Notes under the pieces: generated by a model
The model's database searches: none
Told to the model about the DNA's origin: nothing
The model's input: only the letters and a program-made list of their open reading frames with translations
In this document: in pieces, positions 13,159 through 26,239 of the stretch
How positions within the stretch are numbered: the stretch's first letter is position 1
Layout: each line of letters starts with the position of its first letter
Program-made: the position numbers and the translations under genes
Assembly: GCA_037176705.1 (NCBI GenBank)
Contig: CM073885.1
Location: 167,824,290-167,888,289 of the forward strand
Reading direction: 5' to 3'
DNA: 64,000 nt
Source of the DNA: Molossus alvarezi
Lineage: Eukaryota; Chordata; Mammalia; Chiroptera; Molossidae

Positions 13159-13383
13159 AAAAAGAATCGACCATGGCCCTGGCCAGTGTAGGTTGGTTGA
13201 TTGGAGCACCCTCCTGAACACCAAAAGGTTGTGGGTTTGATCCCTGGTCAGGGTGTATGCAGGAAGCAACTAATCAATCGATGTTCCTCTTTCACATCAA
13301 TGTTTCTCTCTCTCTCGCTCCTTCTTCTTTCCTCTCTCTCTAAAATTAATAAAACCTTTAAAAGAAAATAAAAGAATTCACCA
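13159..13383 (+). mobile_element. Ves SINE (short-tail type), diverged
   Basis: The head GGCCCTGGCCAGTGTAGGTT near 13174 is followed by a B-box-like GGTTTGATCCCTGG, a TCTCTCTCTCGC tract and the tail TAAAATTAATAAAACC. The flanks AAAAGAATCGACCA (13159-13173) and AAAAGAATTCACCA (about 13370-13383) form an imperfect target duplication. Confidence 0.88.
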
Positions 13384-15342
13384 GAGTGACATCTCTTCTA
13401 GGAGGTAATAGAGCCAAGGAAACTAGCTTTTAGAAATGTAAAGAAGTGCCAACATCAACAAGTATTGAATGCCTGTCATGTAGCCGACACTGTCTAGTCC
13501 CTAGAATATAGCAGTGAACCCAAGAGAGTGAGGGAGACATATATTAAATGGGGGTGGGGAGAGTGATACATTATTTTAAAAGCCTGATGATAAAAAATGT
13601 TATAAAGGGGAAAAAAATGTTGTAAAGGGAATTGAAGCAGACTAAGAATTAAAGCGTGATAGAATAGGGGAGGATCATTCCAGGTGCAGGTGCACAGTAT
13701 GATGGTGCAGCACATGCGTGTATTAATGGGACAAGAAGAAAAGCAATAGGGTTGGTGCAGACTGTGTGATGGAGCAGATGAAGTTGGAAGAGATGGCTGT
13801 GTCAAGCACAGTGTGCATAAGGAGTTTTGGTTTTATTCTGAGTGTGATGGGAAGCCTTATTCGAGGTAGAGAGTGATGTGATCAGATTTCTGTTTAGGAT
13901 TACTTTTAAAAGGATTATTCTACTCTGAAAAGAACCAGGAGGAGAAGCAGGGAGCCCAGTGAGAGAATCATTGCAGAAGGCCTGATAAGTAGCCTAATGG
14001 AAACAGTTTTACCAAATGTAATTTTTTCGAGATCCTAAAAAGTTTAATAGCTGAAAGATATATGGAAGTGGAAAGAACACGGACTCAAGTTGTACAGCAC
14101 TGGTCTTGTATCCCTGGGATTTAAGTGATGTCGTGCAACATACTCGTGTTTCTGAGCTTTAGATTCTGAGTAATTCATTGAGTTGTTGTTAGGATTAAGT
14201 GTGTAATGTATATTATGCGTCAAGATGAGGACTTGGAATGTTACATGCACTCATAAGTGACAGCTAAACGTATATACCAGTTCTTATAAATATGTGATTA
14301 ACTATTTACTTAGTTTTGAAGTAAAGAATTCAAAACAAATCCAACCACCAAAGATCCGATGGTAGATGGTAGGATAGAGGAAATGAATTCAATATAGTGA
14401 GAGTGTTGAACTCTCATCCTCTGATCTTTGAGGAGAATTCATAGTTCAATAAATGTTAGTACACTAAAAATATAACATATCTGAAATTGTTTTTCAGATA
14501 TAAAATATCTGAAATTGTGTTATCTGTCATATTTATGTCAACAAAACAAAAGTAGTATCTAATAGCACTTTATCGTTTCCTATATATATTCACATGTTTA
14601 TCTAAAGGACTTATCCTCAGTATTGTGACATGATTATTTTTATTCTAACTTTCATTTCATAGTCTTCAAAATAGAGGTTTAGAAAGTTAACTTTATTTGC
14701 AAAACATTACCTAGAAATATAAATTAGTATTAGATTATGATTCTAAGTGTAAGTAATGTCAAATGTCCTTTGACAAAATTTTATTCACAGTTTGTTGCTT
14801 ATTAATCACTGACTGACTCGGGCTAAAACTTTGAGGATATGACAAGTTATACAAAAGAAAAAATGACAGAAGAAAATTTTATTCTTTGACATTAAAGGAG
14901 TGAAAACAATATGAAAAAATCTGACTAATTAAAAGTATATTAATCTGTCACTTGAAATGCCAGACTGGATAGTTTGGGGATAGTAACAGTTACCGTAGAA
15001 ATGAGAATGTTGGCCAAGTGGTTACCAGTTGGTAGGAGGAAACCATCCCACTTTTTCACAAATGTTGGTTATGTGAGAATTCTCAACTGAGTTATAATTT
15101 CTAAAAGTTGCTTCTGAGTAATATTTTCCATAATCTTTTGAAATTATAAATAGTAGTCATTTCTCACTTTTTTTCTAAGAAATAGGCCAAGACAGAGAAC
15201 TGTGTGGATTTTCCAAAAGTCCTCCTATATTAGAAAGCTTGAATGGCAGTTTTGATTAGTACTAGAAAATGACATGAACTTTCAAAGCTCATAAATCTAG
15301 GACTTCTTTATAAATCCAAGCTTAATAAAGAAATGATCTATA
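13384..15342. other. Intronic sequence with old repeats (13440-13990; MIR-like 14060-14250)
   Basis: 13440-13990 matches the same unnamed old repeat type as 6355-6780: CAGTGAACCCAAGAGAG, then TTTTGGTTTTATTCTGAGTGTGATGGGAAGCC and AGTGATGTGATCAGATTT-like blocks. 14060-14250 looks like a weak sense MIR core. 14460-14530 holds a tandem/palindromic ATATCTGAAATTGT motif. Beyond that it is AT-rich without recognisable content. Confidence 0.4.
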
Positions 15343-15713
15343 TGCGCTATGAACTGAAATGTGTTCTCCCAAAATTCACTTGTTGAAGCCCTGTGTGACC
15401 ATATTTGGAGATAGGACCTTTAAGAAGCAATTAAGATTAATTGAGGTCATAAAGGTGGGGCCCTAATCCAATGGGATTGGTGTCCTTATAGGAGGAAGGG
15501 GAGACACCAGAGAACTTTCTGTCTGCACCGTATAAAGACATGGCAAGAAGGTGGCCACCTTCAAGCCTGGAAAACAGTTCTCACTCAAAACCAAATCAGC
15601 CAGAACCTTGATCTTGGACTTTCCAACCTCCAAAACTGTGAGAAATAAATTTTTGTTGTTTAAGATCCCCAGTCTATGATATTTTGTTATGGTAGCCCAA
15701 GCCCATTAAGACA
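15343..15713 (+). mobile_element. MaLR (MLT1/MST-group) solo LTR
   Basis: It begins TGCGCTATGAACTGAAATGT, then TTCACTTGTTGAAGCCCT, GGTGGGGCCCTAATCC, GGGATTGGTGTCCTTATA, CCTTGATCTTGGACTTTCC and AACTGTGAGAAATAAATTT. It ends CAGTCTATGATATTTTGTTATGG...AAGACA. The AATAAA is at about 15645. This is the same group as the LTR at 4309 and is also in sense orientation to PLXDC2. No internal region is present. Confidence 0.88.
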
Positions 15714-16387
15714 GCATGCATATAGTACCCATGCTTTAGCCCCTTTACAGATACTAAATCTAGAACAAAAATTTTCATCCTTTTAAGTTGTTGTTTCTTT
15801 TCAGTTGATTGGAGAAATACACAATAATAAGAATTATAGAGAAATTCAATGCACTGTAAAATGGTCACACATTTACCCATCACAATATACAACTGCTATT
15901 GTCCATTTGAAAAATAGTGCACATGTTTTCAAGAGACATGATTTTTTCCATTTTCATGGATAACACAGAGTAGTCTCAGGGATTTTTGCACCCACTGCAA
16001 CAAGTCTTTGAATTTGCCTCCAATCTTGGGACCAATTTATAATTTACCAACAAGGATGATTAAATACATATTGAAATGGTACTAGAGTGTACAGGTACTA
16101 TAACTAGTTACCTCTACTGGCTATTCAAACTGTACACTTTTATTGCTTTTGGTATCACTTAAACAAAGCAAAGGAAAGAGTCTTCTATCCCATGCTTAGC
16201 AATTGGTTTCCATTTGTTTTGTGGCTGTCTTTGAAAGGCAATTTAAGAGACAACCTAATTCAACCCCTTCCTATACAGAATAAAGTCCAGAATTTACAAT
16301 GAGGCAGAAACTGTACTTCAACCCAATCTTTTTTGAGCTACATTATTTTAATGCAATGTTGTGTGTTTTAATAGAAACCTCAAATAT
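15714..16387. other. Unassigned intronic sequence
   Basis: AT-rich. No coding exon or repeat could be named. Confidence 0.45.
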
Positions 16388-16640
16388 AGTTTAAAACTTT
16401 TTTTTAATCCCCATCCGAGAATATTTTTCTATTTTTGTTCAGATAGAGTGGGAGGGAGAGAGAGAAACATCGACATGAAAGGGACACACTGAGTGGCTGC
16501 TGCCCACACAACCCAACCAGGGCCAGGGAGAACCTGCAACCAAGCTACGTGCCCTTAGCGGGAACCGAACCTGGGGCTCTCTGGATCGCAAATGCTCTAA
16601 CAGCTGAGTCAAACCAGCCAGGGCAGTTTAAAACTTTTTT
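16388..16640 (-). mobile_element. Ves SINE (long-tail type), antisense
   Basis: The reverse long-type SINE runs from a CAGATAGAGTGGGAGGGAGA block through CCCAACCAGGGCCAGGG and the B box complement GCGGGAACCGAAC to CAAACCAGCCAGGGC. The target duplication AGTTTAAAACTTTTTT is perfect at 16388-16403 and 16625-16640. Confidence 0.94.
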
Positions 16641-17225
16641 AATGACACATTTTTTTACTAGGTTTTTGGAGCCTTGGAAAATTCAATGTAAGTTGGCAAT
16701 GCACATCTTTAGTGGTCACTATTGGGGATGATTTGCTTGTATTGATAAAAGATAAACTGGGATGTCAATAATTCACTCACGGCTGCTTCAGAATTTCTCT
16801 CTGGCCTCTTCTTTCTCACCACTCTAAGCATGGGAATCATCTCCTAGGCTCATTCTTGCACAGGTTGAAGGTTTCTACCAGAGACAGATAAAAGCATACT
16901 ACTTCCAGTTGGAAAATAGGTTCTGCTTCATTTAATAAATGAATCAACATAACCCATACCAGCGCATCTCAAAATGCCTGGCAATCTAAGCCATCACTTA
17001 ACTGAATTGAAGAGCCTTGATTTTGTTAGTATTTTGAAAGATCACAGATAACTAGGTTGTGCCGCTTTGGCCACACAGTTTACCTCTCTGCAGAGTGTGA
17101 GTGACCATCTTCTCTGTGAGAGAGATTGTTACTGGAAAAATGGAAACTTTTATAATGGAAATATTGCTGGAATCCCAAATTTTATGTGTTGCACAGTAAT
17201 ATGACCACTAAAACATGATCTCGCA

Positions 17226-17229
<4 letters not shown>
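16641..17229. other. Unassigned intronic sequence
   Basis: Nothing beyond AT-rich intron sequence was recognised. Confidence 0.45.
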
Positions 17230-17276
<47 letters not shown>

Positions 17277-17300
17277 TACACACACACACACACACACACC
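17230..17300. repeat. Compound (CT)n / (CA)n microsatellite
   Basis: A pure CT run at about 17230-17274 is followed by CACATACACACACACACA to about 17300. Open frames across it encode only RERERE/VCVCVC strings and are artefacts. Confidence 0.95.
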
Positions 17301-17927
17301 TCTAATCTTACATTTTTGGAGGTCACATAATCAAACTCTTGTGAAGAATTAATAAAATGAATCATGCCTATTAAGCACCATAGAAAGCTATAGGTGGATA
17401 GACTGGTGTGCAAATAGATCAAGTAGGTAAAATGTCTTAAAGAAATGGTGAAGGTGCGTATAGGTGAGCATAATGAGAACTGTTGCAATAATCTGATATA
17501 ATCAGCAAGACAGAGAAATTGATTTTAAATTTTCTGATAAATAGAATTATATTCCATGGAATAGTTCTTAGTATCTGAGAGGGTTTTTCTATAGTGCTTG
17601 CTGATGTATAATGAAGGGTATTTGAAGGTAATATGTAATTGCTCCTATGGTACTGAAATTGTCTGGGATTCATTTAATAACCCTTTATATTCTGTTCATT
17701 GGCTTTTCAATTGCATTTAAATAGATTGTCTAATTTGCTTCATTGGAAACCCAGTGAAAGAAAGCTAAACACTATCCTTTGCTTTTTGTTAATAGAGACA
17801 CTCATGTAACCGAAGTATCTGCCCTCACCACATTCCCTCTAGGTCACCTGCTTCTTGTGTAGTTGGGAAAGGTAGGAGCTGCACCTCTCCGTTTAGTCTA
17901 CTCCATGTCCTGACACCCTCAGCGCCC
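17301..17927. other. Unassigned intronic sequence
   Basis: AT-rich, becoming GC-rich from about 17820, where it forms the pre-insertion flank of the ERV LTR. No gene was recognised. Confidence 0.45.
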
Positions 17928-18488
17928 CAGCCCTGACCCGGCCCGCAGGTCGATCAACGAGGACTCTAGAGGGGGAGTGAGGATGAGGTGGGACAAGAGA
18001 CACGAGAAATGGAGACAAGACAGGATTCTGATCAAGTCTCGTTTATTCAGGGGGAGTTCACATTATATATAGGGGGAAAACACGTGAAACAGCCAATGAG
18101 CATCCCACCTGAAGCCAACCCCAGCAAACACCCCAGGTGGAACAAATGATAAGCAAAGAACAGAGCAAACAATTATCTAGAGGAATGCAGGCGCGCGGCA
18201 CGCGGAGAGGCGCGGCACGCGGAGAGGCGCGGCACGCGGAGAGGCGCGGCACGCGGAGAGGCGCGGCACGCGGAGAGGCGCGGCACGCGGAGAGGCGCGG
18301 CACGCGGAGAGGCGCGGCACGCGGAGAGGCGCGGCACGCGGAGAGGCGCGGCACGCGGAGAGGCGCGGCACGCGGAGAGGCGCGGCACGCGGAGAGGCGC
18401 GGCACGCGGACACCCCGCCCTGGGGCCGGAGACAGCAGAGCAGACTTTAACAAGATGGATGCCATGCAAACGGTCTCCCACACAGCCC
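17928..18488 (-). mobile_element. Solo ERV LTR (class II / ERVK-like), antisense, with 6-bp TSD
   Basis: The element 17934-18482 (549 bp) reads on the minus strand from TGTGGGAGACC to CCGGGTCA, so it has TG...CA ends. It is bounded by a perfect 6-bp duplication CAGCCC at 17928-17933 and 18483-18488. On the minus strand it has a TATA box (near 18070-18064) closely followed by AATAAA (18047-18042), then a region ending TGATCGACCTGCGGGCCGGGTCA. No gag/pol/env sequence is attached, so it is a solo LTR left by recombination. A 6-bp TSD and this TATA/AATAAA layout fit betaretrovirus-like class II elements. The exact family is an inference. The U3 portion contains a 17-bp tandem array (separate entry). 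Confidence 0.85.
18193..18410. repeat. Perfect 17-bp minisatellite inside the LTR, 12.8 copies
   Basis: The unit GCGCGGCACGCGGAGAG starts at 18193 and repeats every 17 bp with no mismatches: 12 full copies to 18396, then 14 bases to 18410. Each unit has four CpG dinucleotides. Because 17 is not a multiple of 3 and the unit makes no stop, several frames on both strands stay open through it, giving spurious 17-residue protein repeats rich in Arg/Ala. It lies in the U3 portion of the antisense LTR, upstream of its TATA box. Confidence 0.98.
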
Positions 18489-18989
18489 CGCTGGAACTGC
18501 CACTCCTTCCGCCGGCTGCCCCTGCAGGGCCTGGGCTCATGCCTTCCTCTGTCCGATTTTACCCCTGGCACAAGGGGAATTATGTGTGCAGGGAAGTTCA
18601 CACTTTTAATCCACTGAAAAGAACTGAATGCACAGTGGATTTCACTAAAGTGACCGAACGTATTAGTGATGAATCCTGTGAGAATCTGAGATCTGGAATC
18701 ACAGCACATTTCCTTTCTCCCAGCCCCGCCCCGCCTGGCCTCCCATCCTCAACCCACAGCTTTGTCAGAATGTAGCTGTTCTCGAGCCTACTGCTTCTGG
18801 TTGAGATCCTTGAAAACGTGGCCTAAAATAAGCCAGCAGATTATACTAGGATAATCGTAAAAAAGAAATCACGGGCAACTCATTAAAAGTCTCCTGTAGC
18901 ATTAGACTGATTGACATTGCCAAGATCTAGCAATGCTGCTGAATAACTCTTCAGTATGCCTCCCATACAGTCTATCAAATGTCTCTTGG
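18489..18989. other. Unassigned flank of the ERV LTR
   Basis: GC-moderate sequence to about 18760, then AT-rich. An open frame runs across the LTR boundary into this region, but its opening comes only from the 17-bp repeats. No gene was recognised. Confidence 0.45.
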
Positions 18990-19224
18990 TAAAAATTTGT
19001 TTTAGCCCAGCCGGTCTGGCTCAGTGGCTGAGCGTCGACCCATGCACAAAGAGTTCACCGGGCACATGCCCAGGCTGTGGGCCCGATCCCCAGTGGGGGG
19101 CGTGCAGGAGGCGGCCAATTGATGTTCTCTCTCATCGATGTTTCTCTCCCTCTCCCTTCTTCTCTGTCTAAAATCAATAAAGGAAAAAAAGTTTTAATAA
19201 AAAATTAAATAAAAATTTGTTTTA
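18990..19224 (+). mobile_element. Ves SINE (short-tail type) with 15-bp TSD
   Basis: The head GCCCAGCCGGTCTGGCTCAG is followed by CGACCCATGCACAAAGAG, GGGCCCGATCCCCAGTGGGG, the block CGTGCAGGAGGCGGCC, and the tail TAAAATCAATAAAGG. The target duplication TAAAAATTTGTTTTA is perfect at 18990-19004 and 19210-19224. Confidence 0.94.
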
Positions 19225-19890
19225 CCTTACACACATGAAACAAATGAGTTCCACATAAATGCGTGAACAAACAAGAGGGGCAATTTGATGTGTCAATAAA
19301 ATACTTACAACATAAAAGTATTTTATAAAGATTCAAAGGCTGACCTTCCACTCAAAATTTAGTAGAAATAAAGATTTTCATATATTTTTATTAATGCTAT
19401 TTTATTTATAGTAAACAGTGGGAAAAGATTACACTCTACATCCACTAAGTCATCAAAACTACTATTTTAAAGAAAAAGTTTAATGGAAATTTATATATCA
19501 GCTATTATACAGAGCAATATTAAGTTATTGATTTTAAAGTTCCATTGAGTATGAGTATCTATTTATAATATGACAAGGAGTATTCTTTAAGCACTTTTTA
19601 AAGTACTTTTTGTAGAAATTCTCTATTAACAGTATATAATATCATGACCTTGTGTTTTCTGATATATGTTGGTGGATTGATTCCAAAAATCAACAATTGA
19701 CACTTTTAAACATCTTGACAGATTTTTAATGCTGTATGTGAAGAAAAAAAGAACACGATTATGCATAATGTATATTATAAAAAATAATACAGATTAAGGG
19801 TAAAAAAAAATCCCCTCAAATCCCTCTCATCACCGTGAAATAACCAATCAATCTAGGTCAAATATCTTTGCCACACATCTACTGATCTAT

Positions 19891-19892
19891 TT

Positions 19893-19960
<68 letters not shown>

Positions 19961-19996
19961 TCATTTATTTATCTACCTACCTACCTACCTACCTAT
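19891..19996. repeat. Compound (CTTT)n / (CTAC)n microsatellite
   Basis: A pure TTTC tetranucleotide run covers about 19891-19963, followed after ATTTATTT by five CTAC units to about 19994. It is likely length-polymorphic. Confidence 0.95.
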
Positions 19997-20685
19997 TAAA
20001 TCAGAAAGATAGATAGAAGAGTAAAGGTATATATACATTTATATTTAGATGGATGTAATTTTATAAAATTGGGTTGCACTACAAATACTGTATTTGAGGA
20101 AAACAGTGAATTTAACTTGGTATGGTTTGGCCTTTGGCAGCACACATACCATCTGCAGGCCACTAGTTTCAGACTTGAAAAAGTTCTCTTAAAATTAAAA
20201 ATCTGGGTTTATTACTTTTTAGCACTAGATTTCTATAGTTCAGATTTATCTACTGATTACCTGCTACAAAACATGCTAATTGACTTAGACCATTGTTGTT
20301 ATTTATTTTCATGGTTGATATTTACATTGTGATTTATAACCATAATAACTAAAATGTCCAATTTCTTTGAACATCATTTCTATGGAGTCAGTGCTCATCA
20401 TCCAAAGCTTACAAAAGCTTCTCCGTTTCTGAGACCACGTTTGATTTACCTTTTGATTGATTTGGTTGTATAATTAGTTATTGCATTTTTTAAAAAGTCT
20501 CATTTATGGTAGATCCCCTCTGTATTTGTATGTATTAGAAATATGTTGTTGCCTTTATACTTAAACTACTACTTGGTAGGGTGACAAATTCTTGAGTCAG
20601 CATCCTTCTCTCAGACCGTGTGGACAGTGTTTCCACTGGATGTTATGAAGAAGAATCAGACTATCCCAGGATGTTTTTCCTCCTT
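19997..20685. other. Unassigned intronic sequence
   Basis: AT-rich. A short stretch at 20133-20155 (TTTGGCAGCACACATACC) resembles the 5' part of U6 snRNA, but the match stops there. No gene was recognised. Confidence 0.45.
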
Positions 20686-21161
<476 letters not shown>

Positions 21162-24100
21162 TCTTTCTAGATGCTTATAACACTTCTTTCTAAAAAAAAA
21201 AAAAAATGGTGAGAAATCTCACTAGGAAATTATCAAATTATTTAATACTCGGAGTCCTATTGTAAATTTTGTTGGGACATGCGTACAAGTTAAAATCGTT
21301 CTTTATCTCAGAAAAGAATTGTTCTAACATTTTTAAAAATGTTTAAATATATATATCTTTAAGAAAAAAGGATATACATATATATTTTTCTCTAATTTAT
21401 ATAATTGTTTATCTTAGACATTTATTTCATTATTCTTTTTCATTCCATCTTGTGTATGTTTCTCAAGACTATTCTGTGTCCTGACTAGTTATTTTGACAT
21501 GTTTATTCTCCTCTTGTTACTACTGAGCTCATCTCTGTAATTTTTTTCCTGATTACTGCCAGTTTCTCTCTTTTTAATTTTATTTTATCATGTCCTTTGG
21601 TTTCTTGTACTAAGATTTTTTAATATCACAGAGACTCTTTTAACTTTGTTTCTGAGGGGTTTAATATACACATGTAATATTTTAAAGTAGCTTTCCTTTT
21701 AAATGTACTATATAGTTCTCGTGAAATTATTTCTATAAGAAATGATTTATATATTTGCTATATATTAATACCTGGCAGGAACAGTTGCAATTATAATATT
21801 CTTTTATTTATTATGAAACTATCTTTGTGAGGTAGCCAATTGATGCAGTACTATATAACTTTACCTAAGAACTTGATTATGTTTTATGTCTTCATATATT
21901 TCAAATGACTTGCACAGTGATGTTCATACAATATATTCCTGATGTTTTTTAGTGCTTAATGAGGTGAATTTGAAGTTCAAATGCTATTACCGTATAAGGC
22001 AATGCAAGGCATTCATAAAAAGTGTCCATCATAAAATCAACTTAACCCCCATGATCGAAAAGAAGACAATGCTTGGGTGAGGGACTGTGGAAACTGCATG
22101 TTGCAGAACAGTCAGGCTACAGTTATGCTGACGTTTCCTCTGTATGTTTGGTGTATGTCCTCTGTTTACAGCTGCTCATTTCCCGGCATGCTGGAGAAGC
22201 ATGGATTTACAGGGCTTAGGGCTACCTCCTGTGCTGTCTACTTTCAGTAACAGTTGGCTTCCTAAATGAATTGGCAACTAGGCAGATCACAGTAGTGTTT
22301 TGTTTTATTTTCTGTGGTGATAGAAATCGTTTGCTTTCTGGAAGAAACGGGAAATCTTGTGCCTGAAGTGGCTTTTGACAACTCTTGAAGTACCATTACT
22401 CCTATAAAGGACAAGATGTGCTCTGTATAATTTAATAGTGCTAAAATGCCACATTTTAAGACAGCTAGTATGTGGCTTTCCTGAATAACTGAGCCCGACG
22501 CTTCTCCCTGGAATTTAATAACTTTTGCCTCTGAATTCCTAGGTAAAAAATAAATTGTCTTCCTCTTTGAATAAAAGTTGCCATGGCAATTGGCAAGCTT
22601 GGTCTATGGCGGTCAAACACCAAGCTCTAGTCTTTAGCTCTTCAGTGATTTCAAAGATGTGATATATATGATATTTTTTGGAGCAGCACAGATTTAAGTA
22701 AAAACAAAGGTGTATTTTCACCTGTCTATATCAGTGATTAGAAGTAGGAAACATTTTTTTTTTCAGATAATTCATTATTTAAGCATAAAGGTATTCTTAT
22801 TCTTTATGTTCACTAAAAGACTATCTCTTGATTAATTAAAGAGATTTAGAAGTTAAGGGAAATACCAAAGTCACTTTAAATATGTTGATTGCAATAATTA
22901 TACTGAAGTCTATAGTGAAACTCTGCAATTTTAAAAAGAATAGCTATTTGGTAAACATATTGGTAAACATACGGGAATTTGGCAGTATTATAGGATCTGT
23001 TACAAAATTCACCTAAATATTACATCTCTGACCATAGTGTTGCTGAACTCTTTATAATAATTCTAGCAATAGGGAAAATTTTAAATTCGTATTTAAACTC
23101 ATTGACAATTTTCTTCAAAACCATCCTTTTCATTGAAAAATTAAGTGAGTCATTATCATTTGTTATTCAGACTTGATAATGTCTGGCAAGTTAGATTTAA
23201 GTTTTCCTTTCTGCTATATGATTTGCTTGAATACCAGAAGTAAATGTTATCCAGATCTCTAGATCTCTAGAGTAGTTTGCCGTACTCAGTGTTGCTTACA
23301 TTGAGTCTCTTTTGGTTGCAAGTTAGGGAAACTTGTGTGTCAGTTAAGATTTGTTTAGTCCACAGTTACCCAGCTGAAGCTGTTCTAACTATAAAAGAGA
23401 TTTAACGGCTTATCTACATGAACACACCCAGGGGTAGGTCACACTTATATGTACCTGCTCAGGGATCTGGCTTTCTCTTTGCAGTGATTGTTATGTTCTC
23501 TTCTATGTTTGCGGCGCCATCAGGCAGGGCTTCCTCATGGCAGCAAAAAGTTGGAAGTAGTTCCAAGACTCACATCTACACATCTCAGCAATCAGAACAA
23601 GGGAAATCATCATCTTTGAACGTTTGGATGTCTCACTAATTGGTCTTTCTTGACATGGTTGGTGTGTCCATGCTACCCACCAGCCCTTGTGGCCATCAGA
23701 GTGATGTATGCAGAATGGCTTGTGCCCAGTGGCAAGGAGGGCACCCACCTAGGATGGTTCCAGTGGTGAAGCACCAGACAACAGGGAGGAGTTAACACCA
23801 GTGGTGACACAATCACCATGCTTGTTACCTCCTAGGACCCACACCATCCATGTCTTAGTCTTCTGGACCCGGTGCTGGACACACTAAGATATCACCTCTC
23901 TCTTGAACTGCATGGAATCTTATTCCTGCTTCCTTCCTTGTGTCTCCTCTTTTCTCCTTTCTCTGCATAATTTTCTCACCTTTCATCATGGGTGTACACA
24001 CAATCTCTATGTGATACCCAGAGTTTATGTAGGATTTTTTTTTTTTTTTTTAATCTTACTGTTAACATGTTCTCAATATTGACATTTAGGATCATATTTT

Positions 24101-24364
24101 TTTTCTTTTAGTCATGCAACAAAATGTTTTTGACTATTTCTTTCCTTTAAGTAATCAGTTTTCTATATATATCTAACCTGATGGCCTGTGAAAAGGCACC
24201 TGAGATTCTCGTTTGGAAAGGATTTCAAGAATAATTCTAGTTTATTTACAATATTAGCACAACTAATATATGCATTAGACAAAATTCACATCTCAAACAT
24301 TATTATTCAAATCATAGTCCCTCTATTCAATAACCATTATTCTTACATATATCTGAATGTTTTT
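21162..24364. other. Unassigned intronic sequence
   Basis: Long AT-rich intron with no confident repeat. A TATA-rich patch lies at 21340-21410 and T runs at about 22755 and 24031-24050. 23410-23880 is less AT-rich and has short open frames on both strands without similarity I recognise. Confidence 0.45.
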
Positions 24365-24637
24365 AAATATATTCTATCTAGCCTAACCGGTGTCGCTCAG
24401 TGGTTGAGCATTGGCCCATGCACCAAGAGGTCACCGGTTTACTGGTTCATGGTCAGAGAACATGGCCTAGTTGCAGGCTCGATCCCCAGTAGGGGGCATG
24501 CAGGAGGCAGCCATTCGATATTTCTCTCTCATCTATGTTTTTATCTCTCTCTCCCTTTCCCTTCCTCTCTCTCTAAAAATCAATAAAAAAATATATTCAA
24601 AAATAATATTAAAATAAAATAAATATATTCTATCTAG
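24365..24637 (+). mobile_element. Ves SINE (short-tail type) with 17-bp TSD
   Basis: The head CCTAACCGGTGTCGCTCAGT at 24382 is followed by ATGCACCAAGAGGTCACCGG, a GATCCCCAGTAGGGGGCATG block and the tail TAAAAATCAATAAAAAA. The target duplication AAATATATTCTATCTAG is perfect at 24365-24381 and 24621-24637. The central part has a small insertion (a second GTTCATGGTCAGAGAAC-like piece). Confidence 0.94.
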
Positions 24638-24690
24638 TAGACTCCTCAACTTGGTATGCCCAATTATATTTCATGGTAAAAGTTATTTAT

Positions 24691-24900
24691 GCATGGCCAT
24701 TGTGGCTCAGTGGATTGAGCATCGTCCCTTGGACTGAGAAGTCCCAGTTCGATTCCCGGTCAGGGCACATGCCTGGGTTGTGGGTGTGGTCCCTGGTGGA
24801 GGATGTGCAGGAGGCAGCCGATTGATGTTGCTCTCTCACATCGATGTTTCTATCTTTCTCTCTTCCTGTCTCTCTTTAAAAAAAGCAATAAATACATATT
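24691..24900 (+). mobile_element. Ves SINE (short-tail type)
   Basis: The head GCATGGCCATTGTGGCTCAG is followed by the B box GTTCGATTCCCGG, CACATGCCTGGGTTGTGGG, GTGCAGGAGGCAGCC, and an ATCGATGTTTC tail with AAAAAGCAATAAA. It lies about 55 bp after the preceding SINE. No convincing target duplication was seen. Confidence 0.9.
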
Positions 24901-25595
24901 CAAAAAAAATATTTTCAAATTTTGAATTAGTCAAAATCATGGGATTTTCTGGGTGTTCCTCTGCAAAATCTGCCTTTTAAAACATTTAAATCTCATCATT
25001 GAGTGAGAAACATGAAACATAAAGGTTATGTGACAGGCACCATGGTTATATCAATAATGGGAATCAAATAAAAGTAGAACACAATAACCCAAATTATAGA
25101 GAAGGAAATATATTATCTCCATTTTTAGGACTATTAATAACGGAAAACAGGCCCTGAGATAAACCTAGGTTTGAAGGGTCGTATGAACTTGCTGTCACTT
25201 AGTAGTATTTCTAGTTCAGGTTTCCAGTAAAGAGTTCCCCAAATGTCATTATCTTTAGTCAGCAATTAGAAAGACCCCTTACTGTAGTAGAAAGGTTACT
25301 GTACACAAAGATTGTTTATTTAGCAATTTCTTCTAAAGAGGCTTGTTAATTTTATATTCTTAAAACTGTAATTCACATCCCTAAGAGATTATTTAAATTC
25401 TTTGGCTATTTTGAAGAATGCCAACATTTGCAATTTCATAGTACCATTTTTTGGTGGTTTATATTTTAAGAATTTTAAGGACAATCTCTCTGTTATTTTC
25501 TCTTGAGGAGTGAATTTTTTTTCTTTTTTAATGAAACTCTGTCTATAACTCTGTAAATTACATAAGTTGGATATATAGTGATTTAAATGCTTCTT
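24901..25595. other. Unassigned intronic sequence
   Basis: AT-rich. A weak antisense MIR-like segment may lie near 25130-25200 (ACGGAAAACAGGCCCTGAGA). No exon was recognised. Confidence 0.4.

Positions 25596-26239
<644 letters not shown>

Noticed and set aside
18193..18410. CRISPR-like repeat array
   Set aside because: Units are strictly head-to-tail with no unique spacers, in a mammalian intron. It is a minisatellite.
18058..18775. Long open frames on both strands with 17-residue repeats rich in Arg/Ala (160-212 codons)
   Set aside because: They come from the 17-bp stop-free tandem repeat, whose length is not a multiple of three and so keeps several frames open. They overlap each other and the LTR, and no start or splice context supports a protein.
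20133..20155. U6 snRNA pseudogene (TTTGGCAGCACACATACC)
   Set aside because: The similarity to U6 covers fewer than 20 bases and the following sequence does not match.
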